From Epilithonimonas zeae (GTDB lineage: Bacteria; Bacteroidota; Bacteroidia; Flavobacteriales; Weeksellaceae): DNA of 64,000 nt. Of this stretch, positions 17,227-26,247 are shown in pieces. Position numbers and translations under genes: made by a program. The notes under the pieces are model-generated. The model did not search any database. It saw only the letters and a program-made list of their open reading frames with translations, and was not told the DNA's origin. Location: NCBI RefSeq assembly GCF_023278365.1, contig NZ_CP075338.1, positions 1,178,001 to 1,242,000 on the forward strand, in the 5' to 3' direction. How positions within the stretch are numbered: position 1 is the first letter of the stretch; every line of letters starts with the position of its first letter.

Positions 17227-18417
17227 CTACTTAGCCAAACGAATCCCTGTAAATTGCCACTGTAAATGGGTCGAAAAAAAATTACGGTAGGTATTTCTGC
17301 TGTGCCCAATCGGTGTCGCCACAGAAGCACCGCGCAAAACAGTTTGGTTCACCATAAATTTTCCATTGTATTCGCCCACTGCGCCAGCTTCTTTTTTAAA
17401 TCCCGGATATGGTAAATAGGCACTATTTGTCCATTCCCAGCGTTTTCCCCAGTCAAAATGGTCACTTGCCACCTCCCATTCTGCTTCGGTTGGCAGACGC
17501 ATTTCTTTCCAGGATGCGAAAGCAGACGCTTCAAAGAAATTGATATGACAAAGAGGCTCATCAAGATTAATTTCCTGCAACCCGTTTAAAGTGTAATTCA
17601 TCCATTTCCCATCGATAAAATGCCAATATAATGGGGATTTTGTTTCATTCTGTTTGACCCAATCCCAACCTTCAGCATGCCAGTAACGGAAATCTTGATA
17701 GCCATTTGCTTCGATAAATTCCAAATACTCCCGGTTGGTAACCAGCTGGCTGGCCATTTCAAAATCATTAAGATAAACTTTATGCCTTCCCAGTTCGTTA
17801 TCAAAACAAAAACCTTCTCCCTGGAAGCCAATTTCATAGACACCTTCTGAAAAACTAATGAATTCACTTGTATTAATTTTTATACTTGGAGAGATTAGGT
17901 CGTTCTTATAAGCAGGGAATAAGGGATTGTGGCCTAAAATATATTTAATATCTGTAAGTAATAATTCCTGGTGCTGCTGTTCGTGGTTTAGCCCTAATTC
18001 CAATAATGACTGCAAAGATTCTGTTAAATAATCGCCTTGTAGGAATTCGATCATTTTTTCATCAACATAATCACGGTACCGATAAACATCTGAAACGGAT
18101 GGGCGGCTGAGATTACCTCGGTCTGTACGGATAACGCGTGCGCCTACCGTTTCATAATAGCTGTTGAAAACGAAATTATATTGCGAATCAAAAACCTCAT
18201 AACCCGGAAAATTAGGTTTCAGGATAAAGGTTTCAAAAAACCAGGTTGTATGACCCAAATGCCACTTGGGCGGACTCACATCAACAATAGGCTGAACAAC
18301 ATAGTCTTCTATTTCAAGAGGTCTGCAGATTTCAATGGACTGGTTTCGGATTTGTGTATATTTTTCTGCCCAGTTTCTTACGGGCATTGTTTTCTTTAGT
18401 AGTTGATCTGTTCTCAT
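17227..18417 (-). CDS. egtB: ergothioneine biosynthesis sulfoxide synthase EgtB
   Basis: A 396-residue non-haem iron enzyme joining hercynine to a thiol (gamma-glutamylcysteine or cysteine) with O2 to form the sulfoxide. The N-terminal DinB-like domain carries the iron ligands His56 (LGHTTWF) and the HxxxHxE motif His145/His149/Glu151 (NHEQQHQEL). The C-terminal half is the formylglycine-generating-enzyme-like fold, ending QFTGIRLAK. I start it at the ATG at 18417; the longer frame begins with TTG. It lies 15 bases behind egtD. No egtA or egtC is present in the operon, so direct use of cysteine is likely, which is inference. Confidence 0.93.
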   Translation of the reverse strand: MRTDQLLKKTMPVRNWAEKYTQIRNQSIEICRPLEIEDYVVQPIVDVSPPKWHLGHTTWFFETFILKPNFPGYEVFDSQYNFVFNSYYETVGARVIRTDRGNLSRPSVSDVYRYRDYVDEKMIEFLQGDYLTESLQSLLELGLNHEQQHQELLLTDIKYILGHNPLFPAYKNDLISPSIKINTSEFISFSEGVYEIGFQGEGFCFDNELGRHKVYLNDFEMASQLVTNREYLEFIEANGYQDFRYWHAEGWDWVKQNETKSPLYWHFIDGKWMNYTLNGLQEINLDEPLCHINFFEASAFASWKEMRLPTEAEWEVASDHFDWGKRWEWTNSAYLPYPGFKKEAGAVGEYNGKFMVNQTVLRGASVATPIGHSRNTYRNFFSTHLQWQFTGIRLAK

Positions 18418-18432
18418 AATAACCAATTTAAA

Positions 18433-19413
18433 TTACACCATCCAAATAGAATCTACGAACCAGTTTTTAGAATCATTAATTTCTGTAAGAATGTGAAATC
18501 CTGAATCTTTTGCCAAATCTTTAACATCCTGTTCTGAAAATTTCTGTGAGATTTCCATATCGATCAATTCATTTGCTTTAAAATAAATTGAATGATTGTT
18601 AATCTTGACTTTTTGGTCACAAAGACTTACGAGAAAACTTTTGCAAGCTCCTGAAATGGGGTCATAAGTCTGATAATGCTGAAACTGTTCCACGTCAAAA
18701 TCGGCATGGAGTTCACGATTGATTCTTGTGAGGAGATTAAGGTTGAATGACGCCGTAATTCCTGCAGAATCATTATATGCTGCAAGAATCGTATGGGGAT
18801 TTTTTTTAAAATCAAAACCTATCAAAAACAAATCGCCGGGATTGAGCTTTCTTCTTACTTCACTACAAAAACGACGGGCTTCGTCAATATCCATATTACC
18901 GATATTTCCTCCTAAAAATAATACAACCTTTTTTCTTTTTGAAATATAAGTTGCTTCGTCCAACATATCAAAATATTGACCCTCTAAAGGAATAATTTTT
19001 AGTTCGGGAATTGTTCGATTCATATTTTCCTGCAATACACTTAGAATATTTCCTGAAATATCGATAGGCATGTACGTAAAATCTGTTGATTTTGCCACAA
19101 GATCTTTAAGAAGAAAAGATGATTTCATTGCATCCCCAGCCCCTAATTCAATCAGGTCAAAAGATTCATTAATATTGGATATGGCTTTGATAAGTTCGTC
19201 AGTTTTATTCTGAAAAATATCTAATTCGCAATTGGTGAGGTAATACTCCGGCATTGCCATAATTTGTTGAAATAGACGGTCACCAGTTTCATCGTAAAAA
19301 TATTTTGAAGCTAATCTTTTGGGATTACTAGACAGACCTTCCAGAACCTCCGAACGAAAGCTATCAGAATGCTTACTTTTACACTTAAGTTCCTTTTGTA
19401 ACTTTACAATCAT
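18433..19413 (-). CDS. egtD: L-histidine N-alpha-methyltransferase EgtD
   Basis: A 326-residue SAM-dependent enzyme that trimethylates histidine to hercynine, the first step to ergothioneine. Family signatures are YFYDETGDRLF (38-48), MPEYYLT (54-60) and the SAM-binding LIELGAGDAMKS (87-98). Length fits the family. It is the first gene of the five-gene operon egtD-egtB-ATPase-permease/binding protein-lyase. No upstream regulator is apparent. I see no clear -7 box in the 100 bases before it. Confidence 0.94.
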   Translation of the reverse strand: MIVKLQKELKCKSKHSDSFRSEVLEGLSSNPKRLASKYFYDETGDRLFQQIMAMPEYYLTNCELDIFQNKTDELIKAISNINESFDLIELGAGDAMKSSFLLKDLVAKSTDFTYMPIDISGNILSVLQENMNRTIPELKIIPLEGQYFDMLDEATYISKRKKVVLFLGGNIGNMDIDEARRFCSEVRRKLNPGDLFLIGFDFKKNPHTILAAYNDSAGITASFNLNLLTRINRELHADFDVEQFQHYQTYDPISGACKSFLVSLCDQKVKINNHSIYFKANELIDMEISQKFSEQDVKDLAKDSGFHILTEINDSKNWFVDSIWMV

Positions 19414-19789
19414 AGTTTATATTTTGTTTGGTTTTTAGCTAAATACAACTATCTTGCCGCAACAGCGAATGCTAATGCCTGTTCATCTAACAGCATTTAT
19501 CTTATCACAAAAAAATTTACAAATACCTTTTTGTAATTGTCATTAATTAACCCACTAAATAGCTCACACAAACAACAGTTGTCTGCATGTAATTGAAGTA
19601 AAGCTGAAACAGACTTAAAGGTTATTTAAGTTCGGAAGAAACGTCGATATGAAGTTTATTAAGATAATCCATAAGCTCATCATATTAATCTTTTAAACAC
19701 CATCACCTCACTGGTCGGCAATACTGCAAAACATTAGAGGGTAAAATTGATAGAATTCCAGAAACCTTATTTAATAATTCAAGATTAAT
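19414..19789. other. intergenic region between egtD and the sensor kinase
   Basis: About 375 bases, which must hold the egtD promoter (minus) and the end of the kinase transcript. On the minus strand near 19680-19622 an 18-codon open stretch (MDYLNKLHIDVSSELK, then TAA) reads like the eroded end of a gene; support is weak. Confidence 0.35.
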
Positions 19790-21175
19790 CTAGACTTGGA
19801 ATTTTTTGTAAGATTTAAAATCGACAATAAAAACCGTTCCTTCTGAACGGACGGACTTTAATGATATTTCTCCTTGATGTACTTCAATAATTCGGGATAC
19901 GATGGATAATCCAATGCCATTTCCTTTTTGATAATTTTTATTATCGCCTCTGTAAAACAAATCAAAGACTTTTGACTGATCTTCCACTGAGATTCCAATG
20001 CCCTGATCTATAAAATTAATTTTTAAATTTCCGTTTACCACTTCAATTTCTACCAGACAATATTGATTTGAAGAATATTTGCAGGCATTTTCCATTAAAT
20101 TTAGAAATGCAATTTGTAACAGGTATGGATTTCCCCAAAAATCATAACTGTTTTCTTGATTATCAGCCAATCCATTGACATAATTAATCCCCACCCTGTA
20201 ATCCGGATTTTTCTGTAGTAACGCAATTTTAGCCTCTGCTAAAACCTCATCCAGCCGTAGATTTACAAAACTTATTTGTGATACATCATAACTGGCTCTT
20301 GCAAAATCTAACAGAGCGGATGAAAGCTCCGAAGCCTGTTGCGCATCCTGCAAAGCATTATCAACTGAGTTTTTATAATCTTCTAAGGTTGTATTTAATT
20401 CCTTAGCTAATTCCAGTTCTGTTATAAGTATTGAAAGTGGTGTTCGGAATTCATGGGAAATAGTCGTTACAAATTGCTTGTGGTTATTGAAAGATTTTTC
20501 TAAACGGTTGAAGGTCGAATTAAATGTTTCCGTCAATTCATAGATTTCATCTTTAGCCTTTGGTACAACCAATCTTTTGTGGAGGTTATGTTCAGAAATA
20601 TCTCTTATCTGAAGAATGATATCTTTCAAAGGTTTTAAAGTATAATAAGAAAACAAAAAACCAATAATGAAAATAACGGCGATAGAGATAAAATAAATGA
20701 CAATAACATCTTTTTTAAATTCCTTAATATGTGCGATTCCTGTAACATCTATTGCGCTGCCGATAATGTAAAACTCATTATCACCAAACCTATATTTAAA
20801 AGCCATATATTGACGTTCCTTTCTATGCCAGGTGATTTGATTTTCTTTTGATTTTATCAGTTGATTTAGATAATAGTGGTTTTTAGAAGAAGGATTGATA
20901 TCAGTAAAAATTAGTTCTTTTTTGCTGTTGTAAACACTGATATCAGCTTCATTTAGCATTTTTTTGTTGCGTTCGTGAAGCTCCTTAATTTTTAAATTAT
21001 CAATTTTAGCATCGAAGATAAATTCTGATCTCCAAATAATCTTGTAACCCAATCGATCGTTAAACTCATCTTCCCTATTTTTCTCGGAAACAAAATAAAG
21101 CACATATGCAAAAACGAAAAGTATTCCAGCAGTCAGTAAAGCGTAAATGAGCGCTGTTCTTGTGGCTATTTTCAT
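19790..21175 (-). CDS. sensor histidine kinase of an OmpR-type two-component system
   Basis: A 461-residue membrane kinase. Two membrane spans at about residues 7-28 and 155-175 enclose a ~125-residue extracytoplasmic sensor. A HAMP linker follows, then the phospho-acceptor motif ISHEFRTPLSI and the ATP-binding boxes LMENACKYSS, DQGIGIS and GNGIGLSIV. It overlaps the response regulator by 4 bases (ATGA), so the pair is translated together. The signal is unknown. Divergent genes encode a porin, a Dabb protein and a cupin, probably its target operon. Confidence 0.93.
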   Translation of the reverse strand: MKIATRTALIYALLTAGILFVFAYVLYFVSEKNREDEFNDRLGYKIIWRSEFIFDAKIDNLKIKELHERNKKMLNEADISVYNSKKELIFTDINPSSKNHYYLNQLIKSKENQITWHRKERQYMAFKYRFGDNEFYIIGSAIDVTGIAHIKEFKKDVIVIYFISIAVIFIIGFLFSYYTLKPLKDIILQIRDISEHNLHKRLVVPKAKDEIYELTETFNSTFNRLEKSFNNHKQFVTTISHEFRTPLSILITELELAKELNTTLEDYKNSVDNALQDAQQASELSSALLDFARASYDVSQISFVNLRLDEVLAEAKIALLQKNPDYRVGINYVNGLADNQENSYDFWGNPYLLQIAFLNLMENACKYSSNQYCLVEIEVVNGNLKINFIDQGIGISVEDQSKVFDLFYRGDNKNYQKGNGIGLSIVSRIIEVHQGEISLKSVRSEGTVFIVDFKSYKKFQV

Positions 21176-21864
21176 TTTAATTGATTTGTGAAAATAAATC
21201 CCATCGCCGGTTTTGTATGAATTAGTTTATCGTCAAAATCTTTATCAATTTTTTTTCTGAGATAAGCAATATAGACATCAATGTAATTAGTTCCTGTATC
21301 AAAATGATTTCCCCACACATTTTCACCGATTTCATCTCGAGTTAAAATACGTTCCGCATTACTCATCAGAAAAACCAAAAGCTTGAATTCCTTCGGTGTG
21401 AGATTGATCTCCTTCCGGTTTCTAAAAACGCGATTGGTATTTTTATCAATTAGAAGATTGTGATATTCGATATAATTAGAATCTTCATTTTTCAATTGTG
21501 AGGAAGACTTTCTTACAAGTATAGCTTTTATTCTAGCATAAAGTTCTCTGATTTCAAATGGCTTCACCATATAATCATCTGCCCCTGCATCAAAACCTTC
21601 AATCTTTTCATCAATAGCTCCCAAAGCTGTTAACATAATTATAGGGAGTTCTTGATTTTTTTTCTTGATCAATCTACTCAATTCGATTCCGTTCATTTTG
21701 GGAAGCATAATATCTGTTATTACGAGGTCAAACTCAATTCTATCTATCATCACTAATGCATCTTCTGCATCTTCCGAAATGTAAATCTGATAACCCTGAC
21801 TTTCCAGACCTCTTTTCAAAAGTGCAGATACACGGACATTATCTTCTATAATTAAAACCTTCAT
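21172..21864 (-). CDS. OmpR/PhoB-family response regulator
   Basis: 230 residues. The N-terminal receiver has acidic Glu7/Asp8, phospho-acceptor Asp51 (VITDIMLPKMNG) and the conserved Lys in DDYMVKPFE. The C-terminal winged-helix domain is of the OmpR/PhoB type (NLTPKEFKLLVFLMSN, then TNYIDVYIAYLRKKID). Such regulators bind as head-to-tail dimers to direct repeats with 11-bp period. Exactly such an array lies 55-95 bases upstream of this gene in the shared divergent region, so self-regulation and control of the porin operon are likely. Confidence 0.94.
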   Translation of the reverse strand: MKVLIIEDNVRVSALLKRGLESQGYQIYISEDAEDALVMIDRIEFDLVITDIMLPKMNGIELSRLIKKKNQELPIIMLTALGAIDEKIEGFDAGADDYMVKPFEIRELYARIKAILVRKSSSQLKNEDSNYIEYHNLLIDKNTNRVFRNRKEINLTPKEFKLLVFLMSNAERILTRDEIGENVWGNHFDTGTNYIDVYIAYLRKKIDKDFDDKLIHTKPAMGFIFTNQLK

Positions 21865-21886
21865 CGGTTAATCTTTAAATCTTACA

Positions 21887-21894
21887 CAAAGGTA
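21887..21894 (-). promoter_or_regulatory. -7 box of the response regulator/kinase operon
   Basis: TACCTTTG on the minus strand matches TAnnTTTG exactly and lies 23 bases before the start codon. No TTG is seen at -33; the 11-bp repeat array lies upstream instead. Confidence 0.5.
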
Positions 21895-21918
21895 TCTCAT
21901 ATTTTCATTTTTAAAGTC

Positions 21919-21988
21919 TTTTAATGAAATTCTAAAGATTTTCTAATAGTTTTCTAACGGCGATCCGAGAATTCAGAAAGTAATTTTG
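21919..21988 (+). promoter_or_regulatory. 11-bp direct repeat array and -7 box of the porin operon
   Basis: TTCTAA occurs at 21930, 21941 and 21952 with a degenerate TTTTAA at 21919, all exactly 11 bp apart. The last TAAC is 26 bp before a perfect TAATTTTG -7 box (21981-21988). The -33 TTG is missing, so activation by a bound regulator is expected. It lies next to an OmpR-family regulator gene and has the geometry of the array at 11658-11716. Confidence 0.65.
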
Positions 21989-22025
21989 TTCCGTTGAAAT
22001 CAACAAAAAGAGGACAATTAATATT

Positions 22026-23354
22026 ATGAACAAAAAATCTATCAAAGCCGGCCTGACATTACTTACCATATTGGGGATGTCAGTTAAAATGGAGGCTCAG
22101 AAAAAAAATGACTTTAATAATCCAGGACTCACCCATTATCTTAATGACGAACATACGCGTTACGTTTCTTTTAGTGGCTATGCTGAATTATGGGCAAGAT
22201 ATACACAACTAAATCCAGGAAGTCTCATCAATGATCAATCGAAATCGGATGTTTCAGATTTGTCTCTTAGAAGAGTAAGGGTGAAAATGACATATAAACC
22301 AACAGAAAAACTAATGTTCGTTTTGCAGGCTGGAACTACCAATGTCAATATGAATGCGAAAGCAAGTAATTATATCGACCTCTTGGATGCATACGCAGAA
22401 TATGCATTTAATGATAAGATAGCCGTTGGAGCCGGACGTTCAACCTGGAGAGGATTATCGAGATTCACAACAGGACCTTTGAATACTTTGCTATACGATT
22501 TGCCAGCTTACGCCACTTCAAATGCCGGAGCAACAGATTACACTGTTAGAGAATTAAGTGTTTATGCTAAAGGTCAATTAGGAAGATTAGATTACCGATT
22601 AGTTGTGGCAGACCCTTACACAATGGCAACTGCAGAACCAAAAGTGAATGTAGCTACCTTCAGTAAAAATTCTCCGGGTAAGGATTTCTCAGGTTATTTC
22701 CGTTATGCCTTTTTGGATAAAGAAAATATCTCCACACCTTTCAATTCTGGGACATATGGTGGCAAAAAGAACGTTTTGAGTTTAGGTGCAGGATTCGATT
22801 ACATTCATAATGCAACCTGGCATAAAGACTTTAATAATAATGTTCAGAATGATGATATGCAGAATTATGCAGTCGATCTGTTCTATGACGCACCAATTAA
22901 CAAAGACAGAGGAACCTCAGTCAGCGCTTATGGGATGGCTATGTACAATGATTATGGCCCCAATTACGTACGATACGTTGGAACCAATAATCCCGCAACT
23001 TCCGTTAATGCTTCGCAAGCAAGTCTGAATGGGGCTGGAAATGCAATGCCCGTGATCGGAACCGGAAATACCTATTATGTACAAGTTGGAGGAACACTGC
23101 CTTATTTTAATAAAGATAAAAAGAATCTGCAATTACAGCCCGCAGTGGGAATGCAACTATCTAACCTTAAAGGACTTCAGGACAATGTAATTGTTTATGA
23201 TGCAGGAATTTCATTACTGATGAACGGAATGTCGTCCCGATTGACATTCGATGCTCAAAACCGACCAATATTCACTGGAGATGCTTTAAACAAAGGTATT
23301 GTTTCTGACAGACAGTGGCAATTTGTCCTTAAATATAGAATTGATTTTAATTAA
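22026..23354 (+). CDS. outer-membrane porin-like protein
   Basis: 442 residues with a signal peptide (MNKKSIKAGLTLLTILGMSV, cleavage after MEA) and a mature part made of alternating beta-strands with aromatic ends, typical of a phosphate-selective-porin/DcaP-type beta-barrel. The C-terminus (LKYRIDFN) fits a barrel that ends with an aromatic residue. First gene of a three-gene operon divergent from the two-component system. The 11-bp array in its promoter suggests phosphorelay control. The transported solute is unknown. Confidence 0.75.
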   Translation: MNKKSIKAGLTLLTILGMSVKMEAQKKNDFNNPGLTHYLNDEHTRYVSFSGYAELWARYTQLNPGSLINDQSKSDVSDLSLRRVRVKMTYKPTEKLMFVLQAGTTNVNMNAKASNYIDLLDAYAEYAFNDKIAVGAGRSTWRGLSRFTTGPLNTLLYDLPAYATSNAGATDYTVRELSVYAKGQLGRLDYRLVVADPYTMATAEPKVNVATFSKNSPGKDFSGYFRYAFLDKENISTPFNSGTYGGKKNVLSLGAGFDYIHNATWHKDFNNNVQNDDMQNYAVDLFYDAPINKDRGTSVSAYGMAMYNDYGPNYVRYVGTNNPATSVNASQASLNGAGNAMPVIGTGNTYYVQVGGTLPYFNKDKKNLQLQPAVGMQLSNLKGLQDNVIVYDAGISLLMNGMSSRLTFDAQNRPIFTGDALNKGIVSDRQWQFVLKYRIDFN

Positions 23355-23359
23355 AAAAA

Positions 23360-23788
23360 ATGAATAAAATGGAAAGAAGAAAATTCTTATTCAGATCGTT
23401 ACAAGCTTCTGTCCTTATGTTAATTTCTGGAAGTATGCTCGCATCAGTTTTACCTAATACCAATACCATAAAACCTAAAAAAGTGTACACACATAATTTA
23501 TTCTTTTGGCTTAGAAAAGACCTTTCCGCAGCGGAAGTGAAGGACTTTGAAAACTTTTTTGAAGGCCTTAAAAAATTACCTTATCAGAAAAATTTACGTT
23601 ACGGGAAACCAGCAGGCTCAAGTCCGAGAGCTGTCTTAGACAGTAGTTATACTTATAATGGTTCAATGGAATTTGAAAGTCTGGAAGAGCTTGAAGCTTA
23701 TGGAAAACTTCCTGATCACCTTGCCCTAGTTAAAAAATACAAACCAATGTTTGAGAAAATGCTGGTTTATGATACCGTCTATAATTAA
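23360..23788 (+). CDS. exported Dabb-domain (stress-responsive A/B barrel) protein
   Basis: 142 residues, starting 5 bases after the porin stop. The N-terminus (ERRKFLFRSLQASVLMLISG) is a signal sequence. The mature part is a single Dabb domain (VYTHNLFFWLRKDLS, then FEKMLVYDTVYN), a small ferredoxin-like alpha/beta barrel that usually dimerises. Its function in these organisms is not established. In the operon it stands between a porin and a cupin protein, so a shared exported pathway, perhaps modification of an imported small molecule, can be guessed but not shown. Confidence 0.75.
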   Translation: MNKMERRKFLFRSLQASVLMLISGSMLASVLPNTNTIKPKKVYTHNLFFWLRKDLSAAEVKDFENFFEGLKKLPYQKNLRYGKPAGSSPRAVLDSSYTYNGSMEFESLEELEAYGKLPDHLALVKKYKPMFEKMLVYDTVYN

Positions 23789-23812
23789 TCCTAAAATAAA
23801 ATCAATTATACA

Positions 23813-24295
23813 ATGAAAAACATCATTAAAGGTCTTAGCTTTGTCCTAGCCTTAAGCTCATTTGGAATAATGAATGCACAAAACAAAGAGAATAAAAACC
23901 TTAGCATCAAAGTCAATAAGGAGGAATCAAAAGATTATATTCCCGCAGTAAGACTTATCAATAATCCGGATGGTTCTTGTACATTCGAGAAAGGAAGGAT
24001 ACCGACTCTGAAGCATCTAAATACTACAACATTCTGGATGAGCAATAAGACCGAAGACTGGGAAAAAAATGCACATCCAGCCCCAAGAAGGCAATATGTT
24101 ATTACTCTGAAGGGAAATATTCGATTTAAAGTGACAGATGGCTCAACCTTTATTATTAAACCCGGAACAGTGCTTTTGGCAGAAGATCTTAAAGGAAAGG
24201 GTCACAGCTGGGATATGGTAAAAAGTAAATCATGGGAAAGACTTTACATCCCAATTGATGAAAATGCAGATGACAATTTTGTCAAGAATGACTGA
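23813..24295 (+). CDS. secreted cupin-fold protein
   Basis: 160 residues with signal peptide (MKNIIKGLSFVLALSSFGIM, then NAQ). The body carries a cupin-like pattern (RRQYVITLKGNIRFKVTDG, then FIIKPGTVLLAEDLKGKGH). It keeps His residues at the end of the second motif, but the first is degenerate. No enzymatic function can be assigned. It is the last gene of the porin-Dabb-cupin operon, which ends at the terminator at 24390-24414. Confidence 0.7.
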   Translation: MKNIIKGLSFVLALSSFGIMNAQNKENKNLSIKVNKEESKDYIPAVRLINNPDGSCTFEKGRIPTLKHLNTTTFWMSNKTEDWEKNAHPAPRRQYVITLKGNIRFKVTDGSTFIIKPGTVLLAEDLKGKGHSWDMVKSKSWERLYIPIDENADDNFVKND

Positions 24296-24389
24296 TAACA
24301 TAAAAAATTAATTCTATCTGGGAATTTTATAATGCAGATTACTGGTAGTTAAATGAAATCCACATTAGATAAATACCGTAGGAAAAAAC

Positions 24390-24414
24390 AAAGCACCTTG
24401 AAATAAGGTGCTTT
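24390..24414. terminator. bidirectional terminator between convergent operons
   Basis: A 10-bp perfect stem AAAGCACCTT / AAGGTGCTTT with a 5-nt loop. A and T runs on both sides allow it to stop transcription from both the cupin operon and the collagen-like gene. Confidence 0.85.
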
Positions 24415-24428
24415 ATTATATTTATTTA

Positions 24429-26225
24429 TTATCGTATGACCGAAACTTTAAATGTGAATGATTTATTACCAAAATCACCAACATCATACACGTAAATACG
24501 GACGCTGTCAGCAGCAGTTACAGTACCGTAAAATACAGGAAGATATTGTCCTGCATTAATAGTCGTCAGAGGATTGATAACAACAGTATCTCCTACATTG
24601 GCGCCAGTTAGAGCAACAGCATACTGAATAGGTGCAGCTGAAGGCAAAGTTTGGGTTGTCGTGGTTGTAATCATAGACAAGCCGCTTCCACCTCCACTTC
24701 CCGGAGAGGCCCACGTACCGTCTCCCCTTAGGAAAGTGCTTGCACTTGGCGTACCTGATGTAGTTGTTATTTTATTAACTGTTATGGGAGTCCATGCCAC
24801 TCCGGCCTGCCATGCACTGCTTGGATACTGTCCTGTTGCTGTAGCACTCATAAGCACAGAATTCGCAGGAACATTTGAATCCATAGCCATTTTCAATGTT
24901 GTAATGGCACCATCTGCCATCTTACTGGTCGTTACTGTACCATTGGCCACTTTAGAAGTGGTTATTGCGTTAGCCATTACCATAGCGTTGCTGACAACAT
25001 TCGATGATATGGTGGTTGCACCGGTTGCATCTATTGTAACATTGCCTGTCATAGTTACTGGATTTCCTGCAGAATATGGTGCAGTAGCATTCGTCAGATA
25101 GATTTGTCCGCCTGCAGATCCATTAATAGCTCCTGCTCCAGCAGCTCCTGTAGGACCAACAGGACCTGTGTTTCCTACTGATCCCTGAGGACCTGGGATT
25201 CCCTGAATTCCTTGAGGACCCTGAGGACCAGTCGCGCCCGTGTCTCCTTTTGAACCTGTGGCACCGATAATTCCCGGAACTCCTTGAGGACCTGCAGCAC
25301 CTTGTACACCCTGAATTCCCTGAATTCCTTGAGGACCGGTTAATCCTTGAGCACCAGTTTCTCCTTTTGATCCTGTAGCGCCGGTAACGCCTGGAATTCC
25401 CTGGATTCCCTGAGGACCTGCTATACCTTGAGCACCAGTTTCTCCTTTTGATCCTGTAGCGCCGGTAACGCCTGGAATTCCCTGGATTCCCTGAGGACCC
25501 GCTATACCTTGAGCACCAGTTTCACCTTTTGATCCTGCAGCGCCGGTAGCACCTGGAATCCCCTGAGGGCCTGTTATACCTTGAGCACCAGTTTCTCCTT
25601 TTGATCCTGTAGCACCAGTAACACCTTGAATACCCTGAATTCCTTGAGGACCGGTTACTCCTTGAGCACCAGTTTCTCCTTGTGGACCTTGTAAGCCTGT
25701 TGCTCCTGTTGCACCCGCAAGACCTTGTGCACCTGTTGCTCCGGTTACCCCCGGCAGTCCCTGAATACCCTGAGGACCAGCTGCGCCAGTAGCACCTGTA
25801 TCTCCTTTGGGACCAGGGATTGAACTCCCTGAATTTTTAGCATATAAAGCATAGGGAACGCTCAAAAGCTGAGAGGTTCCGGTTATTGTGTAGTTACTAG
25901 AACCCGTAGGATCTGTCTCAATCTTAATAAAATAGGTATCAGAACCCCAGTCAATACTTGAAAACGAACCACTAAGTAAATTACCGGATCCAATTTTAAC
26001 TGTAACGAGACCATTACCATTAGTGGGTTGAGACTGAATTTCTGAGTAAACGACAGGTCCTGTTGCTGAACCTTTTAAGATTGAAAACCGCATCCCGACA
26101 TTCTGGCTCTTAACCAGTTCGTTGTTTGAATTTCTGATGATAGCCTGATAACTCATCGCATCCTGAACTTGAGAAAATGCCATGACAGCAGCCAGTGAAG
26201 CCGCTAAAAAGTAGAGCTTTTTCAT
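24429..26225 (-). CDS. collagen-like surface protein with Gly-X-Y repeats
   Basis: 598 residues with a signal peptide ([18 protein letters not shown]). Residues 1-135 form a globular start, and about 138-368 are an unbroken Gly-X-Y collagen-type tract rich in Pro, Gln, Ala and Thr. The rest is a second globular part that resembles phage-tail-type domains. At DNA level the tract contains an 81-bp unit (27 residues, nine triplets) repeated at 25349, 25430 and 25511 and, with one shortened copy, at 25583 and 25664. Repeat number is likely variable between strains. It follows a T9SS protein by 22 bases on the same strand and probably shares its transcript. Confidence 0.88.
   Translation of the reverse strand: MKKLYFLAASLAAVMAFSQVQDAMSYQAIIRNSNNELVKSQNVGMRFSILKGSATGPVVYSEIQSQPTNGNGLVTVKIGSGNLLSGSFSSIDWGSDTYFIKIETDPTGSSNYTITGTSQLLSVPYALYAKNSGSSIPGPKGDTGATGAAGPQGIQGLPGVTGATGAQGLAGATGATGLQGPQGETGAQGVTGPQGIQGIQGVTGATGSKGETGAQGITGPQGIPGATGAAGSKGETGAQGIAGPQGIQGIPGVTGATGSKGETGAQGIAGPQGIQGIPGVTGATGSKGETGAQGLTGPQGIQGIQGVQGAAGPQGVPGIIGATGSKGDTGATGPQGPQGIQGIPGPQGSVGNTGPVGPTGAAGAGAINGSAGGQIYLTNATAPYSAGNPVTMTGNVTIDATGATTISSNVVSNAMVMANAITTSKVANGTVTTSKMADGAITTLKMAMDSNVPANSVLMSATATGQYPSSAWQAGVAWTPITVNKITTTSGTPSASTFLRGDGTWASPGSGGGSGLSMITTTTTQTLPSAAPIQYAVALTGANVGDTVVINPLTTINAGQYLPVFYGTVTAADSVRIYVYDVGDFGNKSFTFKVSVIR
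25349..25744 (-). repeat. 81-bp tandem repeats in the collagen tract
   Basis: Unit starts recognised by the same nine-base stretch (gagcaccag on the plus strand) at 25349, 25430, 25511, 25583 and 25664: spacings 81, 81, 72 and 81 bp. Units 2 and 3 are nearly identical. Confidence 0.85.
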
Positions 26226-26247
26226 AGGTAATTAATTTTATTTTATG

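Noticed and set aside
24661-25101. 146-residue plus-strand frame opposite the collagen-like gene.
   Set aside because: Composition follows the repeats on the other strand; shadow frame.
25349-25744. Regular repeats considered as a CRISPR array.
   Set aside because: They are 81-bp coding repeats of Gly-X-Y triplets without unique spacers.
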